Source: CAWKGC01 sp963849005 (GTDB taxonomy: Bacteria > Pseudomonadota > Gammaproteobacteria > Burkholderiales > Usitatibacteraceae). From it: DNA of 64,000 nucleotides. A program made the translations under genes and the position numbers. The DNA lies in assembly GCA_963849005.1 (NCBI GenBank), contig CAWKGC010000019.1:1-64000 (forward strand). The letters run 5' to 3'. Positions 39,512-48,728 of the stretch are shown here, one piece after another. A model generated the notes under the pieces. It ran no database searches. It saw only the letters and a list, made by a program, of their open reading frames with translations, and had not been told where the DNA came from. Position 1 is the first letter of the stretch. Every line of letters starts with the position of its first letter.

Positions 39512-40420
39512 GTGCGCTTCATCATCTTCCAGGACAGCCACCTCGGCGACCGCAAGAACAACGAGGACCGCGTCGGCTATTCCTACAGCCAGCACGTGCT
39601 GCTGATGGTGATCGCCGACGGCATGGGCGGGCACCAGGACGGCGAGGTCGCCGCCGAGATCGCGGTCACCGAGATCACCCGGCGCTTCCAGCAGGAGGCG
39701 CGCACCAAGCTGCGCAAGCCGCTCGAGTTCCTCGAATCCGCGATCAACGCGGCGCACCGCGCCATCGTCTCGCATGCGGTGGAGAAGAACCTGCTCGAGT
39801 GCCCGCGCACGACCTGCGTGGCGTGCGTGGTGCAGATGGGACGCGCCTATTGGGCGCACGCCGGCGATTCGCGCCTCTACCTGCTGCGCGACGCGCGCAT
39901 CGTCGGCCACACGCAGGACCACTCGCGCGTGCAGCAGCTGATCGATTCGGGCCTGATCACGCACGAACAGGCGGCGAAGCACCCGGACCGCAACAAGATC
40001 TTCAGCTGCCTCGGGGGAGTCGTGCCGCCCACGATCTCCGTCGGCGGCGACGTGCCCCTGCAGAAGGACGACACGATCCTGCTCATGACCGACGGCTTCT
40101 GGAGCCAGGTGCCCACGCAGCTGCTCGGCACATTGCTGCGCAAGCAGGGCATCGTCGAGCTGATGCCGGGGCTGATCACCGAGGCGCACCGGCGCGGCGA
40201 GGGCGATTCGGACAACATCTCGGTGGTGGGGATGACCTGGGAGGACCAGGAGGAGGCGATCCCCATCGAGACCTCGACCATCCTCCAGGACCAGTTCACC
40301 ACGTCGAGCAACACCACGCAGCAGTTCGACGCCCACGCCCCCGCGGAGGACGTCACCGAAGAGGACATCGAAAAGGCGATCGCCGAGATCCAGAGCGCGA
40401 TCCGCAAGGGACCGCGGTAG
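39512..40420 (+). CDS. PP2C-type serine/threonine phosphatase
   Basis: A 302-residue metal-dependent phosphatase. Metal ligands and motifs are complete: NNEDRVGY near 16, IADGMGGHQDGE near 33, WAHAGDSRLYLLRD near 113, LMTDGFW near 190 and GDSDNISVVGM near 232. A Thr/Ser-rich, acidic tail of about 60 residues (ETSTILQDQFTTSSNTTQQF and after) follows the catalytic domain and could be a phosphorylation site for the neighbouring kinase (inference). GTG 39512 is used as start; no ATG lies close to the domain start. Confidence 0.9.
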   Translation: MRFIIFQDSHLGDRKNNEDRVGYSYSQHVLLMVIADGMGGHQDGEVAAEIAVTEITRRFQQEARTKLRKPLEFLESAINAAHRAIVSHAVEKNLLECPRTTCVACVVQMGRAYWAHAGDSRLYLLRDARIVGHTQDHSRVQQLIDSGLITHEQAAKHPDRNKIFSCLGGVVPPTISVGGDVPLQKDDTILLMTDGFWSQVPTQLLGTLLRKQGIVELMPGLITEAHRRGEGDSDNISVVGMTWEDQEEAIPIETSTILQDQFTTSSNTTQQFDAHAPAEDVTEEDIEKAIAEIQSAIRKGPR

Positions 40421-40432
40421 AATCGCGCTCCC

Positions 40433-41149
40433 ATGAAACGATCCTTCGACCGCTCCCCCGCCGACCTGCGCCCGCTCGTCATCACCCGCGGCTACACCAT
40501 GCACGCCGAAGGCTCGGTGCTGATCGAGTGCGGCAACACCAAGGTGCTATGCAACGCCAGCGTCGAGGAGCGCGTGCCTCCTTTCCTGAAGGGCAAGGGC
40601 TCGGGCTGGGTGACGGCGGAATACGGCATGCTGCCGCGCGCCACCGACACCCGCGGCGGCCGCGAGGCGGCCAGCGGCAAGCAGACCGGGCGCACGCAGG
40701 AGATCCAGCGGCTGATCGGCCGTTCGCTTCGCGCAGTGACCGACCTGGCCGCGCTCGGCGAGCGGCAGATCACCCTCGATTGCGACGTGCTGCAGGCCGA
40801 TGGCGGGACGCGCTGCGCCTCGATCACCGGCGCGATGGTGGCTCTCGCCGACGCCATCGCGTGGATGAGGAAAGAGGGCCGGATAACGACCGACCCGCTG
40901 CGCGACTTCGTCGCCGCCGTGTCGGTGGGCATCGTCGGCGGCATGCCGGTCCTCGACCTCGACTACGCGGAGGACTCGGGCTGCGACACCGACATGAACG
41001 TGGTCATGACCGGCGCGGGCCATTTCGTGGAGGTGCAGGGCACGGCCGAGGGCGCGACGTTCTCGCGCGCCGAGATGGACGCGCTGCTCGACCTGGCGAC
41101 TTCCGGCATCTCGCAACTCGTCGACCGACAGCGCGCTTCGCTTGGTTAA
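40433..41149 (+). CDS. rph: Ribonuclease PH
   Basis: A 238-residue phosphorolytic exonuclease that trims the 3' ends of tRNA precursors. The family is clear from RGYTMHAEGSVLIECGNTKVLCNASVEE, GWVTAEYGMLPRATDTR, QEIQRLIGRSLRAV, TLDCDVLQADGGTRCASITGA and VMTGAGHFVEVQGTAEGATFS. Length is normal. ATG 40433 lies 12 bases after the phosphatase stop; TAGAAT at 40418-40423 could be a -10 element but I see no good -35. Confidence 0.95.
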   Translation: MKRSFDRSPADLRPLVITRGYTMHAEGSVLIECGNTKVLCNASVEERVPPFLKGKGSGWVTAEYGMLPRATDTRGGREAASGKQTGRTQEIQRLIGRSLRAVTDLAALGERQITLDCDVLQADGGTRCASITGAMVALADAIAWMRKEGRITTDPLRDFVAAVSVGIVGGMPVLDLDYAEDSGCDTDMNVVMTGAGHFVEVQGTAEGATFSRAEMDALLDLATSGISQLVDRQRASLG

Positions 41150-41171
41150 GTCAAAGGCCTTCACCACAGAG

Positions 41172-41255
41172 AAATAATGGGGTCAGGTTACATTTCCGGT
41201 CACGCAGGATCGCTGTGCGATCCGGCCGGAAATGTAACCTGACCCCATTATTTCC
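41172..41255. repeat. Palindromic REP-like element between rph and rdgB
   Basis: Perfect 29-base arms (41172-41200 and 41227-41255) are separated by 26 bases, inside which GGATCGC and GCGATCC (41208-41214, 41218-41224) form a further hairpin, so the whole 84 bases can fold almost completely. The 21 bases 41180-41200 (GGGGTCAGGTTACATTTCCG plus one G) recur exactly at 59343-59363. The element carries no open frame and ends 17 bases before the rdgB start. Confidence 0.85.
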
Positions 41256-41272
41256 TCGCACCTGCCCAAGCA

Positions 41273-41878
41273 ATGCTCAAGAAAGTCGTCATCGCCTCCA
41301 GCAACCCCGGCAAGCTGCGAGAATTCGCGCAGCTTCTCGCGCCGCTCGGCATCGAGGCCCTGCCGCAGTCCGCGTTCGACATTCCCGAGGCCGACGAGCC
41401 GCACCAGACGTTCGTCGAGAACGCGCTCGCCAAGGCGCGCCACGCAAGCCGGATCGCGGGGATGCCGGCGCTCGCCGACGATTCCGGCATCTGCGTCCCG
41501 GCGCTGGAAGGCGCTCCGGGCGTGTTCTCGGCGCGCTTCGGCGGGGAGCCCAGGAGCGACCTGCGCAACAACGGGCGCCTCATCGAGGCGTTGCGCAACC
41601 ACGCCGATCGTTCCGCCTACTACTATTGCGCGCTGGTGCTGGTGCGCTCGCCGTACGACCCGCGCCCGCTCGTCGCCGACGGAACCTGGCATGGCGACAT
41701 CGTGTTCGAGCCGCGCGGCACGGGCGGCTTCGGCTACGACCCCCATTTCTGGCTGCCCGAGTTCAAGTGCACCGCGGCGGAGCTCGAGAGCGCGCAGAAG
41801 AACCGCATCAGCCACCGCGGGCAGGCCCTGGCCGCGCTGGTGGCCAAGATTCGCGTCGAGCAGGGCAAGGCGCCGTGA
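41273..41878 (+). CDS. rdgB: Non-canonical purine NTP pyrophosphatase RdgB/HAM1
   Basis: A 201-residue house-cleaning enzyme that hydrolyses dITP, XTP and similar nucleotides to monophosphates. KVVIASSNPGKLREFAQLL at the start (substrate-binding Asn and Lys), TFVENALAKARHASRIAG, LADDSGICVPALEGAPGVFSARF, TGGFGYDPHFWLPE and QKNRISHRGQA match the family throughout. Length is normal. It lies directly behind a palindromic repeat and its stop overlaps the hemW start. Confidence 0.95.
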   Translation: MLKKVVIASSNPGKLREFAQLLAPLGIEALPQSAFDIPEADEPHQTFVENALAKARHASRIAGMPALADDSGICVPALEGAPGVFSARFGGEPRSDLRNNGRLIEALRNHADRSAYYYCALVLVRSPYDPRPLVADGTWHGDIVFEPRGTGGFGYDPHFWLPEFKCTAAELESAQKNRISHRGQALAALVAKIRVEQGKAP

Positions 41879-43053
41879 CCACGGTCGCCAAGGTGGCGGC
41901 GCCGGGAGCCACGCGGCTTGCGCAACTGCCGCCGCTGGCGCTCTACGTCCACATCCCGTGGTGCATCCGCAAGTGCCCCTACTGCGATTTCAATTCCCAC
42001 GAGGCGAAGGGCGAGGCGCCCGAGAAGCGCTACGTCGAGGCGCTTGTCGCGGACCTCGAGTCGATGCTGCCCAGGGTCTGGGGACGGCGCGTGAGCTCGG
42101 TCTTCTTCGGCGGCGGCACGCCCAGCCTGTTCGCGCCGGAATCGATCGACGCGATCCTCGCCGCGGCCCGCGCGTGCCTGCCGATCGATGCCGATGCCGA
42201 GGTCACGCTCGAGGCCAACCCCGGCACGTTCGAGGCGCAGAAATTCAGGGACTTCCGCGCCGCAGGCGTGAACCGGCTGTCGATCGGCATCCAGAGCTTC
42301 GACGACCGCTTCCTGAAGGCGCTCGGCCGCGTGCACGATGCCGCCGAGGCGAGGCGCGCGGTCGAGATCGGCCTTGCCGCCTTCGACAACGTGAACCTCG
42401 ACCTGATGTACGCGCTGCCCGGGCAGTCGATCGAAGAGGCGCGCTCCGACATGGCCGCGGCGATCGCTTTCAAGCCGCAGCATGTTTCCGCCTATCACCT
42501 CACGATCGAGCCGAACACCTATTTCGCGGCGCATCCGCCGGTGGTGCCGGACGACGACGCGGCGGCGGACATGCAGGAGGCGATCGAGGCCGACCTGGCG
42601 AGTGCGGGCTACGCGAATTACGAAACGTCCGCCTTCGCGCAGCCCGGAAGGCGCTGCCGGCACAACCTCAATTACTGGCAGTTCGGAGACTACATCGGCA
42701 TCGGCGCGGGTGCCCACGGGAAGATCTCGTTCCGGGACCGCATCGTGCGCGAGATGCGCTGGAAGCAGCCCAAGGCGTGGATGGATGCCGCGCTCGCGGG
42801 CGATGCCGTGCAGGAGTCCGCGGAGGTGAAGCGCGAGGCGCTCGCCTTCGAGTTCATGATGAACGCGCTGCGCCTGGCCGATGGCGTCGAGGTCGCGATG
42901 TTCGCCGAGCGCACCGGCATGAACGTGACTGCCATCGAGGCGCAGCTGACCCGGGCGGAGCACCTCGGGCTCCTCGATCGCGACCACGCGCGAATCAGGC
43001 CCACCGCGAAGGGCCGGCGTTTCCTGAACGACCTGCTGCAGGTTTTTCTCTAG
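41875..43053 (+). CDS. hemW: Radical SAM heme chaperone HemW
   Basis: A 392-residue radical SAM protein, often misnamed oxygen-independent coproporphyrinogen oxidase, that helps insert heme into respiratory proteins. The cluster motif CIRKCPYCDF is at about residue 30; SSVFFGGGTPSLF, EVTLEANPGTFE, GVNRLSIGIQSFDDRFLKALGR and NLDLMYALPGQS follow, and the C-terminal HemW domain has NLNYWQFGDYIGIGAGAHG. It starts with GTG 41875 overlapping the rdgB stop (GTGA); the rdgB-hemW pair is conserved in proteobacteria. Confidence 0.93.
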   Translation: MTTVAKVAAPGATRLAQLPPLALYVHIPWCIRKCPYCDFNSHEAKGEAPEKRYVEALVADLESMLPRVWGRRVSSVFFGGGTPSLFAPESIDAILAAARACLPIDADAEVTLEANPGTFEAQKFRDFRAAGVNRLSIGIQSFDDRFLKALGRVHDAAEARRAVEIGLAAFDNVNLDLMYALPGQSIEEARSDMAAAIAFKPQHVSAYHLTIEPNTYFAAHPPVVPDDDAAADMQEAIEADLASAGYANYETSAFAQPGRRCRHNLNYWQFGDYIGIGAGAHGKISFRDRIVREMRWKQPKAWMDAALAGDAVQESAEVKREALAFEFMMNALRLADGVEVAMFAERTGMNVTAIEAQLTRAEHLGLLDRDHARIRPTAKGRRFLNDLLQVFL

Positions 43054-43163
43054 CGCGCCGCGGTTTGCGCTGCGTCATGCCTGCCGGCGGCGGGCGAGAG
43101 TAAAATATCCAGAAAAGCCGCACCGCCTCCCCGGGCGGAGAACGCCATCCAGGAGAATTCCCC

Positions 43164-45212
43164 ATGCCGCGATTCAACACCGAGTCCATCCATACCCTTG
43201 CCCTCGTGGGGCATGGCGGGGCGGGCAAGACCACGCTTGCCGAGGCGTTGCTGCAGCGCGCCGGGGCGATCCCCGCGATCGGCACGGTCGAGAAGGGCAC
43301 CACGGTCTGCGACCACGACCCGCTCGAGAAGACCTACGGGCACTCGCTCAATTCGGCGATCGTGAACTTCCCCTGGAAGGGCATCCATGTGCACCTCATC
43401 GACACGCCCGGCATGCCGGACTTCGCGGGACAGGCGATCAGCGCGCTTGCCGCGGTCGAGACCGCGGTGGTGGTGATCAACGCGCAGAACGGCATCGAGC
43501 TGAACACCTCGCGCATGATGCGCTGGGCGGAGAGGCGCAACCTGTGCCGGATGATCGTGGTGAACAAGATAGACGCCGATAACGTCGACCTGCCCGCGCT
43601 GCTCGCGCGCATCCAGGAGGCGTTCGGGCGCGAATGCCTGCCGATCAACCTCCCCGCCCACGGCGGCAAGGATGTGGTCGATTGCTTCTTCAATCCCGAC
43701 GGCGAGTCCGACTTTTCCAGCGTGGGCGCGGCGCACTCCGCGCTCATCGACCAGGTGGTCGAGGTCGACGAGGAGCTGATGGCGCTATATCTCGAGCAGG
43801 GCGAGGAACTCTCGCCGGAGCAGCTGCACGCTCCGTTCGAGAAGGCGTTGAGGCAGGGCCATCTCATCCCGGTGTGCTTCATGTCGGCGCGCACCGGCGC
43901 CGGCGTCGACCAGTTCCTCGAGATCGTGGCGCGCCTCGCGCCCAACGCCACCGAAGGCAACCCGCCGCCGTTCCTCAAGGGCGAGGGGGCGGACGCGGTG
44001 GAGTTCCACGCCGAGCCCGATGCGGCAAGGCACGTGCTCGCGCACGTCTTCAAGATCGTGATCGACCCGTACATCGGTCGCGTGGCCGTGTTCCGCGTCC
44101 ACCAGGGCACGATGACGCGCGACACCCAGCTCTTCATCGGCGAGGGCAAGCGCGCCTTCAAGGTCGGCCACATCTTCACGATCCAGGGCAAGGACAACGT
44201 CGAGACCGACCGGCTGGTCCCGGGCGACATCGGCGCGGTGGCGAAGATCGACGAGATCGAGTTCGACTCCGTGCTCCACGATTCGCACGAGGAAGACCAC
44301 ATCCACCTGAAGCCGCTGGAGTTTCCTGCGCCGATGCACGGCATCGCGGTGGAGACCAAGAAGAAGGGCGACGAGCAGCGCCTGTTCGAGGTGCTGCACA
44401 AGCTCGAGGTCGAGGACCCGTGCTTCAAGGTCGAGCGCCACGCCAACACCAACGAGACGGTCATGCGCGGGCTGGGAGAGCTGCACATGCGCGTGAAGCT
44501 GGAGAAGATGCTCACGCAGTACAAGCTCGACGTGGAGAGGAAACCGCCGAAGATCCCGTATCGCGAGACCGTGACGCGCAAGGCCGAGGGGCATTGCCGG
44601 CACAAGAAGCAGACGGGAGGTGCCGGCCAGTTCGGCGAGGTGTACCTGAAGATCGAGCCGCTCGAGCGCGGCGCCGGATTCGAGTTCGTCGACCAGGTGA
44701 AGGGCGGCGTGATCCCGACGGTGTTCATCCCCGCGGTGGAAAAGGGCGTGCGGATGGCGCTCGAGCACGGCGTCATCGCCGGCTACCCGGTGGAGGACCT
44801 GCGCGTCATCGTCTATGACGGCAAGAGCCACGCGGTGGACTCCAAGGAGATCGCCTTCGTCACGGCGGGCAAGAAGGCGGTGATCGATGCCATCCTCAAG
44901 GCCTCGGGCATCGTGCTCGAGCCCATCGTCGACATCGCCATCACGGCGCCCGCGAATTTCCTCGGCGACTTCACGGCGGACATTTCAGGGCGGCGCGGGC
45001 AGGTGACCGGCACCGAGGGCTCGGGCGGCGACCTGATGACCGTCACGGGCAAGGTGCCGCTGTCGGAATTCTCCGAGTACCAGTCGCGCTTGCGATCGGT
45101 GACCGGCGGGCAGGGCTCCTATTCGATGGAGTTCAGCCACTACGCGCCGGTCCCGCCCACCACGCAGCAGCAGCTTGCCTCGCAATTCAAGCTGGCGCGC
45201 GAAGAAGACTGA
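43164..45212 (+). CDS. Elongation factor G-like GTPase (EF-G2 type) without catalytic histidine
   Basis: A 682-residue translational GTPase with the five EF-G domains. G1 is GHGGAGKTT (residues 16-24), in place of AHIDAGKTT of normal EF-G; G3 is DTPGMPDF at 80-87, where canonical EF-G has DTPGHVDF with the catalytic histidine; G4 is NKID. Domains III-V include CRHKKQTGGAGQFGEVYLKIEP and SGRRGQVTGTEGSGGDL. The form is that of EF-G-like paralogs (EF-G2), whose role in translation is unclear, rather than the main fusA. A strong AGGAG ribosome site precedes ATG 43164. Not in an str operon context. Confidence 0.88.
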   Translation: MPRFNTESIHTLALVGHGGAGKTTLAEALLQRAGAIPAIGTVEKGTTVCDHDPLEKTYGHSLNSAIVNFPWKGIHVHLIDTPGMPDFAGQAISALAAVETAVVVINAQNGIELNTSRMMRWAERRNLCRMIVVNKIDADNVDLPALLARIQEAFGRECLPINLPAHGGKDVVDCFFNPDGESDFSSVGAAHSALIDQVVEVDEELMALYLEQGEELSPEQLHAPFEKALRQGHLIPVCFMSARTGAGVDQFLEIVARLAPNATEGNPPPFLKGEGADAVEFHAEPDAARHVLAHVFKIVIDPYIGRVAVFRVHQGTMTRDTQLFIGEGKRAFKVGHIFTIQGKDNVETDRLVPGDIGAVAKIDEIEFDSVLHDSHEEDHIHLKPLEFPAPMHGIAVETKKKGDEQRLFEVLHKLEVEDPCFKVERHANTNETVMRGLGELHMRVKLEKMLTQYKLDVERKPPKIPYRETVTRKAEGHCRHKKQTGGAGQFGEVYLKIEPLERGAGFEFVDQVKGGVIPTVFIPAVEKGVRMALEHGVIAGYPVEDLRVIVYDGKSHAVDSKEIAFVTAGKKAVIDAILKASGIVLEPIVDIAITAPANFLGDFTADISGRRGQVTGTEGSGGDLMTVTGKVPLSEFSEYQSRLRSVTGGQGSYSMEFSHYAPVPPTTQQQLASQFKLAREED

Positions 45213-45492
45213 TTTCCCGGAAGTTTTTCCCGCCCTGCAACTGCGATGCCAGAAGCGGCCGCTCACAAAATATCGTGAAAATTCCAGCTCGGGCGTGTTG
45301 ACTTGGAAGCGCGGGCGGCGCAAATTTTCAACTGCCCGCGCACACCGTCGCGAGCGCACCGCGACAACACCCCCGGTCCCGGCAAGCACAATACGCTTCG
45401 CAGTCCCTTAGGTCGCTCGCCCTCCTTCACAGCGAGCCTTTCGTGAATGGCGGGAATGGCATTCCTGCAGGCAAGGGCCGCCGGGAGGCATC

Positions 45493-46050
45493 GTGATCAT
45501 CATCAACGACCAGCAGGTCCGCCTGCTCGTATTGCTCCATCTCATTCGCCTCTCGCAGCGCGGCGGCCACGAGGCCGTGACCGGCGGATCGGGCGTGACC
45601 GAGGCGCAGCTCCACCAGCTGGAGGCGCTCTCCCCGGCGGAACTGCTCAAGCTTGCGGAGATGCCCGAGCCGCGGGTTTCGATAGAGCTCGACGGCGAAT
45701 CCTTTGCGCACGGGTTGAGGCTGGTCGACCATGTCGGCAAGCGCCAGCGCCAGCTCGAATACTTCATCAAGCACGGCGCGACTTCGGCGATGCTGGCGCA
45801 GTTCTTCCACCTGTCGGCGGCGGACATCGCCCTGAAGCGCCGCGCGCTCGGCGCGGCGAGCCCCACGCAGCGCCGGCCGCAGATGCCTTCACCCGGCCTG
45901 CGCGAGACGATCCAGCGGCGCTGGCATGAGTTGCGCCGCCCGCGGGCGAAGGAAGCGGTGCGGGCCGACGAACTGGAAGCCTTGCACCAGGAGCATTCCT
46001 CGCTCACCTTCGCCACCCTGTGGGCGGTGGTGAACGAATTCGCGACCTGA
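45493..46050 (+). CDS. Hypothetical protein, DUF2857-like
   Basis: A 185-residue basic, soluble protein with no signal or membrane segment. LLVLLHLIRLSQRGG begins a helical N-terminal part; QLEYFIKHGATSAMLAQFFHLSAADIALKRRALG is a probable helix-turn-helix-like segment; a basic linker and ETIQRRWHELRRP follow. This pattern recalls DUF2857 proteins, which are often on integrative elements, but no other element genes are near. GTG 45493 is preceded by GGGAGG. The 280-base space upstream (45213-45492) is relatively AT-rich with no gene; TTGACT at 45298 may belong to a promoter, but the -10 is weak. Confidence 0.5.
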   Translation: MIIINDQQVRLLVLLHLIRLSQRGGHEAVTGGSGVTEAQLHQLEALSPAELLKLAEMPEPRVSIELDGESFAHGLRLVDHVGKRQRQLEYFIKHGATSAMLAQFFHLSAADIALKRRALGAASPTQRRPQMPSPGLRETIQRRWHELRRPRAKEAVRADELEALHQEHSSLTFATLWAVVNEFAT

Positions 46051-46061
46051 CTCGCGCGGGA

Positions 46062-47223
46062 TCAGCCGGCGGGGCGCAACCAGGTCACGGCCGGCTTCGC
46101 TGCTTCGCCGGCATCGACTGCGCCAAGCTCGCGGCGGATGAACTCCTGGAAGTGCACGAGCCCGTCTTCCATCGGTGACTGGTAGGGGCCCTGCTCGTCG
46201 CGGCCCTCCAGCCACAGCGCGCGCCTGCCCTGGTGCATGCGCTGGCAGATCTCCTCGTCCTCGAGCGCGGTCTCGTGGTAGGCCTTCTGCTCGGCCTCGA
46301 CGAACTCGCGCTCGAACAGCGCGATTTCCTCGGGATAGTAGAACTCGACCACGTTGGTGCATTTCTCCGGGCCGTCCGGCCACACGGAGGAGATCACCAG
46401 CACGTGCGGATACCACTCGACCATGATGTTCGGGTAGTAGGTAAGCCAGATCGCCCCGTGCGGGGGAGGCTCGCCGCCGCCGAATCGCAGCACCGCCTCG
46501 TGCCATTTCGAATAGGTCGCGGTGCCCGCCTTGGCGAGCGCATTCTTCACGCCCACCGTCTGCACGCTGTGCCAGTCGCCGAACTCCCACTTGAGGTCGT
46601 CGCAGTCGACGAAGTTGCCCAGCCCCGGATGGAACGGGACGACGTGGTAGTCCTCGAGGTAGACCTCGATGAAGGTCTTCCAGTTGAATTCGTATTGCCG
46701 CGTATCGACCCGGTCGAGCACGAAGCCCTCGAAGCTCAGTTCGTGCGCCACGCCCATTTGCGCAAGGTCCTTCGCGACATCGCGCTTGCCGTTGAAGAGC
46801 ATGCCGTTCCAGTCCTGCAGCGGCTGGCGCGGCAGGTCGAGGCAGGGATGCGTGTCGAAATGCGGCGCGCCGAGCAGCTTGCCGTCGCTGGCGTAGCTCC
46901 AGCGGTGCACCGGGCACGTGATGGTGCCGCCGGGAAGCTTGCCCTTGCCCTTCAGCATGATCGCCTGCCGGTGGCGGCAGACATTGGAAACGAGGTCGTG
47001 GCGATCGCCGTTGTTGACGATGGCCCACGCGCCGCCGTTGCGCCAATCCATTGCGTGGTAATCGCCGGCCTCGGGGGCCATCAGCGCGTGGCCGACATAG
47101 CCCGCGCTTCGCCCGAAGAGCCGCTCCTGTTCGAGCGCGAGGACGCCGGGATCGAAATAGGAAGACGACCGGCAGCGCCGGCGATGCATGGATGAGAGCC
47201 TTCTGGCTCGCCAGATCCGACAT
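46062..47223 (-). CDS. Rieske-type aromatic ring-hydroxylating oxygenase, alpha subunit (one frameshift)
   Basis: A roughly 387-residue iron oxygenase. After MSDLASQKALIHASPALPV (from ATG 47223) the frame shifts near 47158-47165, and the rest, YFDPGVLALEQERLFGRSAGYVGHAL, continues in a second frame. The Rieske cluster ligands are CRHRQ and CPVHRW about 18 residues apart; the mononuclear iron ligands lie in EDYHVVPFHPG. TYYPNIMVEWYPHVLVISSVWP is typical of the catalytic domain. Substrate is unknown; similar proteins are annotated as carnitine or choline monooxygenase-like. No reductase or beta subunit is next to it. The 268 bases between it and xseB hold no gene. Confidence 0.82.
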
Positions 47224-47491
47224 TATCCCCACCCCCATGAGCTAAGAAGATGTAAACAACACCGGGCAAATCGAGGCAGCCAGCTTTTAACTCTGCAGCT
47301 CCGTCCCGAACCGACCACCGAAGTGGACTGGGGATTCTGCCAAACCCCCCCCGGTTCCGCAAGGGAAATTGCTCTTTTCCGCCGGTCCGCGGTTACTCTT
47401 GTAGTCGCGGGAAGCGGCCTGCGCGACAGCTGCGAATTTGACCCGCCGATGCGCCATCCGCTAAGGTTGGGCTCTTTCCCCCGAAACGATC

Positions 47492-47737
47492 ATGCCCGGC
47501 AAGAAATCCACGGAAGACAAGGCCGCCCCGAGCTTCGAGTCCGCGCTGGAAGAGCTCCAGGCGATCGTCGCGAAGATGGAGGACGGCAAGCTCGCGCTCG
47601 AGGAATCGCTTGCGGCCTACCAGCGCGGGGTGGAACTCCTCAAGCTCTGCGAGGCCCGGCTCGCGGACGCGCAGGCGCGCATCCAGGTCCTCGACGGCGA
47701 CGCGCTCAAGGACTTCACGCCCGAAGAGTCGCGCTGA
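47492..47737 (+). CDS. xseB: Exodeoxyribonuclease VII small subunit
   Basis: An 81-residue subunit that binds the large subunit XseA and is needed for nuclease activity. SFESALEELQAIVAKMEDGKLALEESLAAYQRGVELLKLCEARLADAQARIQVL is the whole family domain, two helices. It opens the classical xseB-ispA-dxs isoprenoid operon, and its stop overlaps the ispA ATG. Confidence 0.93.
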   Translation: MPGKKSTEDKAAPSFESALEELQAIVAKMEDGKLALEESLAAYQRGVELLKLCEARLADAQARIQVLDGDALKDFTPEESR

Positions 47738-48630
47738 TGGCCGCGGATTTCGCGACCTGGTCGCGCGACGTGGCCCGCCGGGTCGAGGCCGCGCTCTCCG
47801 AACTGCTTCCCCCTTCGCGCCAGGCGCCGGTGCGCCTGCACGACGCCATGCGCTACTCGACGCTCGGCGGCGGCAAGCGCGTGCGGCCGATGCTGGTTTT
47901 CGCCGCGGGGCTGGTTGCCGATGCCGCCGAGGAACGCCTGAAGATCGTGGCCTGTGCCATCGAGCTGGTCCATGCCTATTCGCTGATCCATGACGACCTG
48001 CCCTGCATGGACGACGACGTGCTGCGCCGGGGCAGGCCGACGACCCACATCGAGTTCGACGAGGCCACGGCCTTGCTGGCCGGAGACGCGCTGCAAAGCC
48101 TTGCGTTCCAGTTGCTCGCCGATTACAGGCTTGCCGACGATCCCGAGACCCAATTGAAGATGGTGCAGCTGTTCGCGCAGGCCTGCGGGTCGCGCGGCAT
48201 GGCCGGCGGGCAGGCGATCGACCTCGAAGCGGTCGGCAAGGCCATCACGCTTCCGGAGCTTGAGTTCATGCACATCCTCAAGACCGGGGCGCTGATCCGC
48301 GCTTCCGTCGTGCTCGGGGCGCGCTGCGGCAACGCGCTCGACGCCTCCGTCTTCGAGCACCTCGACCGTTATGCCAAGTGCATCGGCCTCGCTTTCCAGG
48401 TCGTCGACGACATCCTCGACGAGGAGGCCGATTCCGGCACGCTCGGCAAGACCGCCGGCAAGGACCGCGAGGCGGGCAAGCCCACTTATACGAGCCTGAT
48501 GGGCCTCGCCCAGGCGAAACGCTTCGCCGACGACCTGCTCGGCGACGCGCTGGGGGCGCTTGCCGGCTTCGACGGGCGGGCCGACCGCCTGCGCGAGCTC
48601 GCGACCTTCATCGTCAGGCGGGACCGCTGA
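47737..48630 (+). CDS. ispA: Farnesyl diphosphate synthase (polyprenyl synthetase)
   Basis: A 297-residue enzyme condensing isopentenyl diphosphate with dimethylallyl and geranyl diphosphate to farnesyl diphosphate. The first aspartate-rich motif is SLIHDDLPCMDDDVLRRGRPT, the second FQVVDDILDEEADSGTLGKTAGKD; LGGGKRVRPML binds the diphosphate, and MAGGQAIDL lies between. Length and context (xseB before, dxs after) support IspA over longer-chain synthases. Confidence 0.93.
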   Translation: MAADFATWSRDVARRVEAALSELLPPSRQAPVRLHDAMRYSTLGGGKRVRPMLVFAAGLVADAAEERLKIVACAIELVHAYSLIHDDLPCMDDDVLRRGRPTTHIEFDEATALLAGDALQSLAFQLLADYRLADDPETQLKMVQLFAQACGSRGMAGGQAIDLEAVGKAITLPELEFMHILKTGALIRASVVLGARCGNALDASVFEHLDRYAKCIGLAFQVVDDILDEEADSGTLGKTAGKDREAGKPTYTSLMGLAQAKRFADDLLGDALGALAGFDGRADRLRELATFIVRRDR

Positions 48631-48728
48631 CGGATGCCTCCGCGGCGCCTCCCGGGGTGCGGTTGCGTCAAATGAGGCAAAATGTGACAAGTGGCGCCGG
48701 CATTGGCGCCGAAACAGGCCAAGGGCGA

